The notes under the pieces: model-generated
What the model saw: only the letters and a program-made list of their open reading frames with translations
The model's database searches: none
What the model was told of the DNA's origin: nothing
Assembly: GCA_029562975.1 (NCBI GenBank)
Contig: JAKQTR010000053.1
Location: forward strand, 1 to 64,000
From: Acidobacteriota bacterium
GTDB taxonomy: Bacteria; Acidobacteriota; Vicinamibacteria; Vicinamibacterales; JAKQTR01
Length of the DNA stretch: 64,000 nucleotides
Direction: 5' to 3'
Shown: positions 47,867-55,970 of the stretch, piece by piece
How the letters are laid out: the number at the start of each line of letters is the position of its first letter
Position numbering within the stretch: the first letter of the stretch is position 1
Program-made: the position numbers and the translations under genes

Positions 47867-48526
47867 TCAGGACCTGTCGCGGGCCGCCGCGCTCCGCGGG
47901 CGCGTCGGGAGTCCCGCGTCGATGTGCAGGACGGCCGCCACGGTGAAGCGGACGGCCTCGTCGAGCCGCTCGTCGATGGACTTCCCGGAGGTGGCGGCCG
48001 CCTTCACGACGGCCATCAGCTGCACGAAGAACGCGTGGGCGCACGCCTGGCCGACGTGGTCGGGCAGGTCGGGCCGCACCTCCCGCACGACGCTCGCGAT
48101 GGCGTCGAGCGCCGGCACCACGAACCGCTCCGCGAAGTGGCGGCGCGGGAGGCAGCGGTCGACGACTTCGCGCGCGAGGAGCTCGAACACGCGCACCGAC
48201 GCCCGGCGGTCGGCGTGCGGCGCGAGGAACGCCCGGCCGAGGGCGCGAAACGCGCGGTCGGGGTCGCGCCGGGCGTGGGCGGCGGCGTCGCGCGCCGCCG
48301 CGAGGACGGGCGCCCGGAGGAGCGCGGCCCGCCGCGCGAAGACCTCGGCGTAGAGGCCGGCCTTGGACCGGAAGTGGTAGTTGACGGCGCCGAGGTTCGC
48401 GCCCGCCGCCTCGGTGATCTCCCGGACGAACGCCCCCGGGAAGCCGCGCGAGGCGAAGAGGCGCTCGGCGGCGTCGAGCAGGCGCTCACGGGTGCGGGAG
48501 TCGGGAGCGGGCGGAGAGGGCTTCAT
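47867..48526 (-). CDS. TetR-family repressor with CecR-like C-terminal domain
   Basis: The 219-residue protein has the N-terminal helix-turn-helix RLLDAAERLFASRGFPGAFV with EITEAAGANLGAVNYHFRSK. The LGAVNYHFxSK version of the recognition helix and the DUF1956-like C-terminal part are typical of CecR-type regulators of efflux systems. It is first in the efflux operon, and a perfect palindrome lies 10 bp before its start, so it probably represses its own operon until a toxic ligand binds. Confidence 0.88.
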   Translation of the reverse strand: MKPSPPAPDSRTRERLLDAAERLFASRGFPGAFVREITEAAGANLGAVNYHFRSKAGLYAEVFARRAALLRAPVLAAARDAAAHARRDPDRAFRALGRAFLAPHADRRASVRVFELLAREVVDRCLPRRHFAERFVVPALDAIASVVREVRPDLPDHVGQACAHAFFVQLMAVVKAAATSGKSIDERLDEAVRFTVAAVLHIDAGLPTRPRSAAARDRS

Positions 48527-48535
48527 ACAACCGTA

Positions 48536-48551
48536 TCAAACAATTGTTTGA
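48536..48551. promoter_or_regulatory. Likely TetR operator
   Basis: TCAAACAATTGTTTGA is a perfect 16-bp palindrome 10 bp upstream of the tetR start and about 95 bp from the divergent hydrogenase-like operon. It is unusually AT-rich for this genome. CecR-type regulators bind sites with similar AAACAATTGTTT-like symmetry. Confidence 0.7.
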
Positions 48552-48611
48552 ACCTAGCATCCGGTGGCGCGGCGTGTCAAGCTCCGCGCCGGGCCCGCTC
48601 CGGCCGCATGC

Positions 48612-48619
48612 TATAGTAT
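48612..48619 (+). promoter_or_regulatory. -10-like promoter element of the hydrogenase-4-like operon
   Basis: TATAGTAT lies 27 nt before the first ATG of the operon, inside CATGCTATAGTATCCGC (48607-48623). This copy differs by one base from the one at 11296. No clear -35 box is seen. Confidence 0.45.
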
Positions 48620-48646
48620 CCGCCTGTCGGATCCGCCCGCACCCGT

Positions 48647-49183
48647 ATGCCGCTCGCCCGCCTGCTCCGCTCGTCCGCCCTGAGGCCCCGCCTCGTCGGG
48701 ACCGGCCGCTCGCCGCGGCACCTCGGCGGAGACCGGCCCGCGCCGGAGGACGCCGCCGCGCTGCGCGCCATCGTGTCCGGCCTCTACGGCGGACGCTCGC
48801 TGCGCATCAGGGCCGTCGACGCCGGATCGACGAACGCCGAGGAGCTCGAGCTGACCGCCCTCGGCAACGCCTACTACGACATCGAGCGTCTCGGCCTGTC
48901 CTTCGTCGCCTCCCCGCGCCACGCCGACGTGCTGATGGTCACCGGGCCGGTCGTCCGCAACCTCGCCGGCGCCCTGCGCGCCACCTACGACGCCGCCCCA
49001 AGCCCCTGCATCGTCGTGGCCGTCGGCGACGGCGCATGCACCGGGAGCATTTGGAAGGGCTCGTACGCCGTCGTGGGCGCGGTCGACGAGGTCATTCCGG
49101 TGCACATCCGCATTCCGGGCGACCCGCCCTCTCCGGACGACATCATCCGTGGGTTGGCTGCCGGCCTGAGGGGGGCGCGGTGA
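48647..49183 (+). CDS. hyfI: Hydrogenase-4/complex I small-subunit homologue (NuoB/HycG-like) lacking all cluster cysteines
   Basis: The 178-residue protein aligns with NuoB/HycG-type small subunits along its length: LRIRAVDAGSTNAEELELTA, ADVLMVTGPVVRNL, VAVGDGACTGSIWKGSYAV and VIPVHIRIPGDPPSPDDII. In active homologues these carry four Cys that bind the proximal [4Fe-4S] cluster. Here they are Thr62 and Glu65 (for CxxC), Gly129 (for the Cys of VGDC) and Asp159 (for IPGCPP). Cys131 is nearby but displaced. The protein therefore should not bind that cluster. It overlaps the next gene by GTGA. Confidence 0.85.
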   Translation: MPLARLLRSSALRPRLVGTGRSPRHLGGDRPAPEDAAALRAIVSGLYGGRSLRIRAVDAGSTNAEELELTALGNAYYDIERLGLSFVASPRHADVLMVTGPVVRNLAGALRATYDAAPSPCIVVAVGDGACTGSIWKGSYAVVGAVDEVIPVHIRIPGDPPSPDDIIRGLAAGLRGAR

Positions 49184-51201
49184 CGGCCGGCCAGGCTGTC
49201 GCCGCGGGCCTCCCCGGGGCCGCGCTGCTGTGGGTGTTCGCCGCCATCGCCGGCCTGGCGGCGCGCGGACCGCGGGTGAGGCAGCTCGCGCACGCGCTGC
49301 TCGCCGCCGGTTCGGCCTCCGGCCTCCTGGCCTCGCTGGCGCACCAGCTCGCGGCCCTGCCGCCGCTCAAGCTCGCCGCGCCGCCGATCCTCTTCGGCGC
49401 GCCGTTCGTCGTCGATCGGCTCTCCGCGTTCTTCCTGATGCTGCTCCACGGCGTGTCGCTCATGGCCGCCTGGTTCGGGTGGCGGTACGGCGAAGACGAA
49501 GCGGCGAAGTACCCGCCCCGCCTGGTGGTGCCGCTCACCGCCGTCTTCTGCCTCGGCATGCACGGGGTGTTGCTCTCTTCCGGCGCGGCCAGCTTCCTGC
49601 TGTTCTGGGAGGCGATGTCGGTGTCGTCGTTCTTTCTCGTGATGGCCGACGGCACGGCCGACTCGCGGAAGGCGGCGCTGCTCTACCTCGCCGTCGCCCA
49701 GGCCGGGGCGCTTGCCCTGCTCGTCGGCATCGGCGTGCTCGGCGGCGGATCCGCGCGAGTCACCCTGGCCGCGCTCGGCACGGGCCTGCCCGCGCTCCCG
49801 CCGGCAAGCCGGACGCTGGCCCTGGGCCTGGTCGCGTTCGCCTTCACCTCGAAGGCCGGGCTCGCGCCGTTCCACGCATGGCTGCCGGAGGCGCACCCCC
49901 GTGCGCCGAGCCAGGTTTCCGCGCTGATGTCGGGCGTGATGCTGAAGATCGCCGTCTACGGCCTGCTGCGGTTCACCTCGATCTGCTGGCCGGCGCTCCC
50001 GGACGGCTGGAGCCTGGCGCTGGCCGCCCTCGGCCTCGGCGGAGCGGTCGTCGCGGTGATCTCCGCGAACATCGCCCGCGACATCAAGCGCATCCTCGCC
50101 TGGAGCAGCGTCGAGAACCTCGGGCTCGTCTTCGCCATGTTCGGCTTCTCCGCGCTGGCCGGCGCGCACGGCCACCCACGGCTGGCCTCGGCCATCCTCG
50201 GCGCGATGTTCCTCCACGTGTTCGCGCACGCGCTGTTCAAGGCGGGGCTGTTCCTCGGAGCCGGCGCGGTCCTCCACGGCGCGCACACGGCGAAGATCGA
50301 GGATCTCGGCGGCCTCGCGAACCGGATGCCGCGCTTGTCGGCCGCGATGCTCGCCCTGGCCCTCGCCGCCGCCCCGCTGCCGCCGTTTGGCGCCTTCGCG
50401 GCGGAGTGGCTGCTCGTGGAGTCGCTGCTGGCGTCGTTCGGCACCGGAGAACTCCTGCTCGTGGCCGTCGGCGCCGTGCTGCTGACGGGCGTCGCGTTCC
50501 TCGCGGGCATGGCGGTCTTCGCGATGGTGCGCCTGTTCGCGTTCACGTTCCTCGCCGAACCGCGATCGGCCGGCGCGCGCTTGGCGGCCGAGCCGCCTGC
50601 GCCTCTGCGTTCGCCCGTGGCCGTGCTTGCGCTCGCGGGGCTGGCGCTGGGCGTGCTGGCGCCGTGGGCGTCGCCGCTGCTGCCGATCCCCCTGACCCGG
50701 GCCGCCTGGACGGTCTCGGCGCCGCCGGCCCCAGCGGCGGCTCGTGCCGCGACGGCCGCCGCCCCCGTGTCCGCGCTGCCCCTGGCCCTGGCGGCGGCCC
50801 TCGCCGGCGCCCTCGTGTGCGCCTGGCTCGCCGGGCGGCTGCTCGCGCCTGGCCGGCGCGTCCGCCGCGTCCGGACCTGGGACTGCGGTCAGCCCATCGA
50901 CGCGACGATGGAGTACACCGCGACGGGCTTCTCGGCGCCGCTCCGGTTCTTCCTGCGCGACATCGTCACGGCCGAGAAGCACCTGGTGTTCTCGCGCGTG
51001 CACCCGGCCAACCCCTGGATCACGCGCGGATCGATGGAGTTCCGCAAGGCCGCTGGGGCCGTGGAGCGGATCTACCTGCCCATCGCGGGCTTCATCGAAG
51101 GCGTCGGGGCGCGCCTGAAGCTGCTGCAGAACGGCGTCATCCAGTTCTACGTGGCGCTGATGCTCGTCACGCTGATGCTGACGCTCTGGGTCGCCCTGTG
51201 A
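49180..51201 (+). CDS. hyfB: Hydrogenase-4 component B-like antiporter-type subunit (HyfB/HycC, NuoL/M/N family)
   Basis: The 673-residue protein starts at a GTG overlapping the small-subunit stop. It has about 14-16 transmembrane helices. Key channel residues are kept: Glu in LLFWEAMSVSSFF (TM5), Lys in AFTSKAGLAPFHAWLPEAHP (TM7) and the SALMSGVMLKIAVYG segment. The C-terminal part WDCGQPIDATMEYTATGFSAP is typical of HyfB/HycC. It is expected to move protons or sodium ions across the membrane. Confidence 0.9.
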   Translation: MTAGQAVAAGLPGAALLWVFAAIAGLAARGPRVRQLAHALLAAGSASGLLASLAHQLAALPPLKLAAPPILFGAPFVVDRLSAFFLMLLHGVSLMAAWFGWRYGEDEAAKYPPRLVVPLTAVFCLGMHGVLLSSGAASFLLFWEAMSVSSFFLVMADGTADSRKAALLYLAVAQAGALALLVGIGVLGGGSARVTLAALGTGLPALPPASRTLALGLVAFAFTSKAGLAPFHAWLPEAHPRAPSQVSALMSGVMLKIAVYGLLRFTSICWPALPDGWSLALAALGLGGAVVAVISANIARDIKRILAWSSVENLGLVFAMFGFSALAGAHGHPRLASAILGAMFLHVFAHALFKAGLFLGAGAVLHGAHTAKIEDLGGLANRMPRLSAAMLALALAAAPLPPFGAFAAEWLLVESLLASFGTGELLLVAVGAVLLTGVAFLAGMAVFAMVRLFAFTFLAEPRSAGARLAAEPPAPLRSPVAVLALAGLALGVLAPWASPLLPIPLTRAAWTVSAPPAPAAARAATAAAPVSALPLALAAALAGALVCAWLAGRLLAPGRRVRRVRTWDCGQPIDATMEYTATGFSAPLRFFLRDIVTAEKHLVFSRVHPANPWITRGSMEFRKAAGAVERIYLPIAGFIEGVGARLKLLQNGVIQFYVALMLVTLMLTLWVAL

Positions 51202-52142
51202 GCCCGGCGCTGCTCACCCTCGTCCAGGGCGCCATCGTCGTGGCGCTGGCGCCGCTGGCGCCGGGACTGGTGCGCCGCTTCAAGGCGGTCTTGCAGGGCC
51301 GCCAGGGGCCGCCGACGCTGCTCCCGTACTGGACGATCGCGACGCTCTTCCGGAAGGAGACCGTCGTGTCGCAGTCCGCGTCGTGGGTCTTCCTCGCGGC
51401 GCCGACGGCCGTGCTCGCCTCGTCGCTCCTCGCCGCGTGCGTCCTGCCGCTCGTCTCGCGCGGCGGCGCGCTGGCGCCGCTGTCGCACCTGCTCGCGGTC
51501 TCCGGGATCTGGATGCTCGGCTCCGTCTTCCTGGTGCTGGGCGGGCTCGACCCCGGCAGCGCGTTCGGCGGGATGGGCGCGAGCCGCGAGATGACGATCT
51601 CCGCCTTCCTCGAGCCGGCGCTCGTCGTGTCGCTGGCCGCGCTCGCAATCGCGTCGGGATCCCCGGCCGTCGACGCCATGATGGACGTCGCCGGCAGAGG
51701 CCTGCTCCTGCGCCCCTGGCTCCTCCCGGCCGTCGGCGGGCTGGCGCTGGTGGCGCTCGGCGAGAACGCGCGCTACCCGGTGGACAATCCGGCCACCCAC
51801 CTCGAATTGACCATGGTGCACGAGGCGATGCTGCTCGAGTACTCCGGTCCGCACCTGGCGATCCTGGAGCTGGCGAGCGCCGTCAAGCTGGCCACCTTCG
51901 CGCTGCTGCTCGCCAACCTGCTGGTGCCGGCCGGCCTCCTGAGGGCTGGCGCCGGCCCGCTGGCCGCCGCCGCCGCCGTGCCCGCGGCAATCGCCAAGCT
52001 CGCCGTGACGATGGGCGGCCTCGCGCTCGTCGAGTCGGGCATGGCCAAGCTCCGGTTGTACAGGCTGCCGGAGTTCTTCTTCGGCGCGCTGTTCCTCGGG
52101 CTGACGAGCCTTGGCATCGGGCTGATGGCGGGGTTCAAGTGA
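51198..52142 (+). CDS. hyfC: Hydrogenase-4 component C-like subunit (HyfC/HycD, NuoH family)
   Basis: The 314-residue membrane protein starts at a GTG overlapping the HyfB stop. Signatures are RRFKAVLQGRQGPPTLLPYW near the N-terminus and GENARYPVDNPATHLELTMV with HEAMLLEYSGPHL, containing the charged residues that couple the peripheral arm to the ion channels. These residues look intact even though the peripheral subunits have lost their cofactors. Confidence 0.9.
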   Translation: MSPALLTLVQGAIVVALAPLAPGLVRRFKAVLQGRQGPPTLLPYWTIATLFRKETVVSQSASWVFLAAPTAVLASSLLAACVLPLVSRGGALAPLSHLLAVSGIWMLGSVFLVLGGLDPGSAFGGMGASREMTISAFLEPALVVSLAALAIASGSPAVDAMMDVAGRGLLLRPWLLPAVGGLALVALGENARYPVDNPATHLELTMVHEAMLLEYSGPHLAILELASAVKLATFALLLANLLVPAGLLRAGAGPLAAAAAVPAAIAKLAVTMGGLALVESGMAKLRLYRLPEFFFGALFLGLTSLGIGLMAGFK

Positions 52143-52819
52143 GACCGGACCCGGCGCTGCTCTCGAGCGTCTTCACGGGCTGCATGCTGCTGGCGGCGTT
52201 CTTCGCGATCGGCCGCACGCGCCTGACGACGTTCCTGCGCCACTATGCCGCCTCGTCGGCCTGCCTGGCCGGCGTCATCCTGGTCAGTGCCGCGGTGTCG
52301 GGCAACCCGGCCGAGTACGCGGGCGCGGCGGCCACGCTGGTCCTGAAGGTGGTGCTCATTCCCCTCGGCCTGCTCCGCACGGCGCGGAAGCTCGGCGACG
52401 CGATGCGGCTCACGTCGATGACGCGGCCGGTGCTGTCCTACACGCTGGCCGCCGCGAGCGTGGCCGGCGCCTGGCTGCTGGCGCGGCGGCTGCCGCTGTC
52501 GGCGGCGTCCGGCCGCGCGGAGGGCGGAGAGCTGCCGCTGGCCGGCCTGCTCTTCGTCGCCCTGGCGCTCATCCTGCTGGGCTTCCTGCTCATCATCATC
52601 CGGCGCGACCTGTACTCGCAGATCATCGGGTTCCTGACGCTCGAGAACGGGATCTCGGCGTTCGCCGTCGTGGCGCTGGGCGGAGTGCCGTTCCTGATGG
52701 AAATGGGCATCTTCGCTGTCGCCGCCAGCGGCGTGGTCCTGATGGCCGTCCTCAGCGGGCAGGTCCACGCGCTCTACGCCAGCCACGACACGGACGCGCT
52801 CAGGGAGCTGACCGATTGA
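52139..52819 (+). CDS. hyfE: Hydrogenase-4 component E-like subunit (HyfE)
   Basis: The 226-residue membrane protein starts at a GTG overlapping the HyfC stop. It has about seven helices and the NuoK-like segment YSQIIGFLTLENGISAFAVV with the conserved Glu. A further segment, LIIIRRDLYSQ, is typical of HyfE. It sits between the channel subunits as in E. coli hydrogenase-4. Confidence 0.87.
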   Translation: MRPDPALLSSVFTGCMLLAAFFAIGRTRLTTFLRHYAASSACLAGVILVSAAVSGNPAEYAGAAATLVLKVVLIPLGLLRTARKLGDAMRLTSMTRPVLSYTLAAASVAGAWLLARRLPLSAASGRAEGGELPLAGLLFVALALILLGFLLIIIRRDLYSQIIGFLTLENGISAFAVVALGGVPFLMEMGIFAVAASGVVLMAVLSGQVHALYASHDTDALRELTD

Positions 52820-54309
52820 GCCTGCTGCTGCTCCTCCTCGTGCCCGCCGCAGCAGCGGTCCTCGCGGCCGCGGCGCCCGATGCCCGAAGCGCCGGGCGCG
52901 GAGCGGTGGCGGCCAGCCTGGCGGGCGCGGCAGCGCTGGCGGCGGCGGCGTGGCCGGTGGTCGCCGCCGGAGAACGGTGGTTCGGCGGCCACTGGATGCT
53001 CGATCGGTTCACGGTCACGATGGCCGGCCTGGTGGTAATGGTCTGGGTCTCGGCAGCAGCGGCCAGCACCCGCTACGTCGGCGCCGAGCACGACGCGGGC
53101 ATCCTGCCGCTGCGGAAGGTCCGGCTCTATTACGTGCTGATGCCGGTGTTCGTGGCCGCCATGCTCGTGACGCTGCTGACGGATCACCTCGGCGTGCTCT
53201 GGATCGCGCTCGAGGTCACAACGCTGGCGACCACGCCGCTCGTGGCGCTCTACCGGAAGGACGGGGCCGTCGAGGCGGCCTGGAAGTACCTGCTCCTCTG
53301 CTCGGTCGGCATCAGCGTGAGCCTGCTCGGGCTGCTGCTCCTCGCCTACGCCGGCGTCCGCGGCGGGCTGCCGCTCGGCTCCGCGCTGTCGCTGTCGGCC
53401 CTTCGAGGCGCGGCCGGCTCCCTCGACCCGCAGGTCGTCCGGTGGGCCTTCGTCCTGCTGTTTGTCGGCATCGGCACGAAGGTGGGCTTCGTCCCGCTGC
53501 ACCCGTGGCTGCCGGACGCCCACAGCCGGACGCCGTCGCCCGTCTCCGCCATGCTCTCGGGGGTCCTGCTGAACGTCGCGCTGTACGCGCTGCTGCGGTC
53601 CCGGACGATCGTGGACCTGGCGCTCGGCAGCGCGGCGTGGACCTCGGGGTTCTTCCTGGCGTTCGGGCTCGCGTCGGTGCTGTTTGCGGCGTTCGTGCTG
53701 CTCCACCAGCAGAACTACAAGCGGATGCTCGCCTACCACAGCGTCGAGCACATGGGGCTCATCGCGTTCGGCCTCGCCATGGGCCCCGCCGGCGCCGCCG
53801 GCGCCGTCATGCACATGGTGGGACACACGCTGGCCAAGAGCGCCCTCTTCCTCTCCGCCGGCGAGATCCTGCTGCGCGTCCACTCCACCAAGATCCCCAA
53901 CGTCGGCGCGCTGCGAGGCCGGATGCCGAGGACCTCGATCGCGTTTCTCCTCGGGTTCCTCGGCCTGATCGGCGTGCCGACGTCGGCGATCTTCGCCAGC
54001 GAGCTGACGTTCCTCATGGCCGCCGCCCGTCTGGCGCCGGCGGCCGCCCTCGCCATCGTCCTCGCGCTGGTGATTGTCGCGGTCGGCGTGCTCCACCACG
54101 TCTTCGAGATGATCTACGGACGCGTGGACGCCGGGGGCGACCGCCCCGGCGCCACGCCGGGCTCGCCGGTTCGCGAGGCGTGGACGTTGACCCACGTGGT
54201 CGTGGGCGCCCAGTTGGCGCTGCTCTTCGCCGGCGGCGTCTTCTTCCTCACGCCGGGCGGCTATGCGGCCGCGGAACGCGTCGCCGCGGCCTTCACGGTG
54301 CGGCCATGA
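52816..54309 (+). CDS. hyfF: Hydrogenase-4 component F-like antiporter-type subunit (HyfF, NuoL/M/N family)
   Basis: The 497-residue protein starts at a TTG that overlaps the HyfE stop (TTGA). It is a second proton-channel subunit: Glu in LWIALEVTTLATTPLVAL, Lys in GIGTKVGFVPLHPWLPDAHS, and AMLSGVLLNVALYALLR and YHSVEHMGLI further on. The complex therefore keeps at least two antiporter-like channels (HyfB, HyfF). A third, HyfD, is not encoded. Confidence 0.9.
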   Translation: MSLLLLLLVPAAAAVLAAAAPDARSAGRGAVAASLAGAAALAAAAWPVVAAGERWFGGHWMLDRFTVTMAGLVVMVWVSAAAASTRYVGAEHDAGILPLRKVRLYYVLMPVFVAAMLVTLLTDHLGVLWIALEVTTLATTPLVALYRKDGAVEAAWKYLLLCSVGISVSLLGLLLLAYAGVRGGLPLGSALSLSALRGAAGSLDPQVVRWAFVLLFVGIGTKVGFVPLHPWLPDAHSRTPSPVSAMLSGVLLNVALYALLRSRTIVDLALGSAAWTSGFFLAFGLASVLFAAFVLLHQQNYKRMLAYHSVEHMGLIAFGLAMGPAGAAGAVMHMVGHTLAKSALFLSAGEILLRVHSTKIPNVGALRGRMPRTSIAFLLGFLGLIGVPTSAIFASELTFLMAAARLAPAAALAIVLALVIVAVGVLHHVFEMIYGRVDAGGDRPGATPGSPVREAWTLTHVVVGAQLALLFAGGVFFLTPGGYAAAERVAAAFTVRP

Positions 54310-55877
54310 ACGCGGCTGCCGTTGCCCGCTCGATCGCCCCGGATGCGGCCCTGTCGCCGCCGGACGAAGGCCGGCTGGTCGTTCCGGTCGCGCTCGGCGA
54401 CTGGGAGGCCGCGGCGCGCGCGCTGCACGCCGATCATCGCCTCCCGCTCGACCTGCTGTGGGCCACCGACGACCGCGCCGCCTCCGGTTCCTTCGGCCTC
54501 CACGCCGCATTCGCGCTGGATGCGTCGCACGAGTGGATTGAACTGGTGACCGCCGTGCCCGGCGCCGACCCGGTGTTCCCGTCGATCACCCCGAGGGTAA
54601 TGGCGGCCCACTGGTACGAGCGGGCCGTCCAGGACATGTTCGGCCTCACGGCCGCGGGGCATCCCGATCCAAGGCGCCTCGTGCACCATGAGAACGTCCC
54701 GCCGGGCACGTGGCCGCTGCGCAAGGACTTCCCCTGGGACGCGAAGCTCCCCTGGGCCGCCGAACCGCACCCGCTGGCCACGGTCGAGGGCGAGGGTGTG
54801 TTCCAGGTCCCCGTGGGGCCCATTCATGCCGGCGTCATCGAGCCCGGCCATTTCCGCTTCAGCGTGGCCGGGGAGCGTATCATCACCCTCGAGGGCAAGC
54901 TGTTCTTCACCCACAAAGGCGTCGAGAAGCTGCTCGAAGGCCGCACGGCGGCGGCGGCCATGCCGTTTGTCGAGCGGGTGTCCGGCGACTCGGCGGCCTC
55001 GCACGCGCTCGCGTTCTGCCAGGCCGTCGAAGCCGTCGCCCGCTGCCGGGTGCCCGAGCGGGCGCGCGTCCTTCGCGTGCTGGCGGTGGAACTCGAGCGG
55101 TTCACGATGCACCTCCACGACGTCGCGAACATCTGCGGCATGGGGACCGGCTTCACGCTGCTGGCGGCCGGCGGGTTCCGCGTCAAGGAGCGGCTGCAGC
55201 GACTGTCGGCGCGGCTGTTCGGCAACCGGTTCTTCAGGGGATTCGTGCTGCCGGGCGGCACGGCCCGGGACTTGGGCGCGCCGGAACTGGACGACATCGA
55301 GGCGACCCTCGACGGCGCCTGGGCCGAGGCTTCGGGCCTCTTTCAGATCGGGCTCGAGTCGGACTCGCTGCTCGATCGCCTCGAGACGACGGGCGTCCTG
55401 TCCCGCGACGCTGCGTGGGCGTACGGCGCGAAGGGCATCGCGGCGCGCGCGTCCGGCCTGGACCGGGACTCGCGGCGCGATCATCCGCACGCCGCGTACG
55501 GAACGCTGCCGCTCAGGGTGCCCGTGCGAACCGAGGGCGACGTCGACGCCCGGGTGCGCATCCGCCTGGACGAAATGGCGCAGGCGCGGGCGCTCGTGGC
55601 GCGGGGCGCCGCCGAGTGCCGCCGCAGCCAGGGCGCCCCGTGGTCGGCGCCCTGCGAGCCGGCGGACGGCGATGCGCTCGGCTGGACGGAAGGATGGCGC
55701 GGCCAGATCCTCGACTGGGTCCGCTTCCGCGGCGGGGTCATCGATCGCGCCGTCGTGCGCGACCCCTCGTTCTGCAACTGGCCGCTCTTCGGCGAACTCG
55801 GCCCGGGCAACATCGTCCCGGACTTCCCGCTCTGCAACAAGTCGCTCAACCTCAGCTACTCTGGCACCGACCTGTAG
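54306..55877 (+). CDS. hyfG: Hydrogenase large-subunit homologue (HyfG/HycE-like) with NiFe-site cysteines replaced
   Basis: The 523-residue protein fuses a NuoC-like domain (about 1-155; HWYERAVQDMFGLTAAGHPD, WPLRKDF) to a NuoD/large-subunit domain. In active enzymes the NiFe ligands are RxCGxCxxxH and a C-terminal DPCxxC. Here the first motif reads R224-V-S-G-D-S-A-A-S-H233, with Ser for both Cys, and the second region reads FPLCNKSLNLS with one Cys only (Cys510). NiFe binding is therefore very unlikely. Such complexes are known as Ehr (energy-converting hydrogenase-related). ATG overlaps the HyfF stop. Confidence 0.88.
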   Translation: MNAAAVARSIAPDAALSPPDEGRLVVPVALGDWEAAARALHADHRLPLDLLWATDDRAASGSFGLHAAFALDASHEWIELVTAVPGADPVFPSITPRVMAAHWYERAVQDMFGLTAAGHPDPRRLVHHENVPPGTWPLRKDFPWDAKLPWAAEPHPLATVEGEGVFQVPVGPIHAGVIEPGHFRFSVAGERIITLEGKLFFTHKGVEKLLEGRTAAAAMPFVERVSGDSAASHALAFCQAVEAVARCRVPERARVLRVLAVELERFTMHLHDVANICGMGTGFTLLAAGGFRVKERLQRLSARLFGNRFFRGFVLPGGTARDLGAPELDDIEATLDGAWAEASGLFQIGLESDSLLDRLETTGVLSRDAAWAYGAKGIAARASGLDRDSRRDHPHAAYGTLPLRVPVRTEGDVDARVRIRLDEMAQARALVARGAAECRRSQGAPWSAPCEPADGDALGWTEGWRGQILDWVRFRGGVIDRAVVRDPSFCNWPLFGELGPGNIVPDFPLCNKSLNLSYSGTDL

Positions 55878-55887
55878 CCGTGCCGAC

Positions 55888-55906
55888 GCCGGGCGGGGCT
55901 CCCGGC
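55888..55906 (+). terminator. Possible terminator hairpin after the hydrogenase-4-like operon
   Basis: GCCGGG at 55888-55893 pairs with CCCGGC at 55901-55906 around a 7-nt loop, 11 nt after the operon stop and before a convergent gene. No U-tract follows, so this is weak. Confidence 0.3.
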
Positions 55907-55970
55907 CGGGGCCCGCAGCGGCCGCGCCGGCCTGTACGCGCGCCTCGCGGGAAAACGGGGGCCTGCCGCG

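Noticed and set aside
48647-55877. Active group 4 [NiFe] hydrogenase or formate hydrogenlyase
   Set aside because: The NiFe and proximal cluster cysteines are replaced, and ferredoxin-type subunits and maturation genes are absent from the window.
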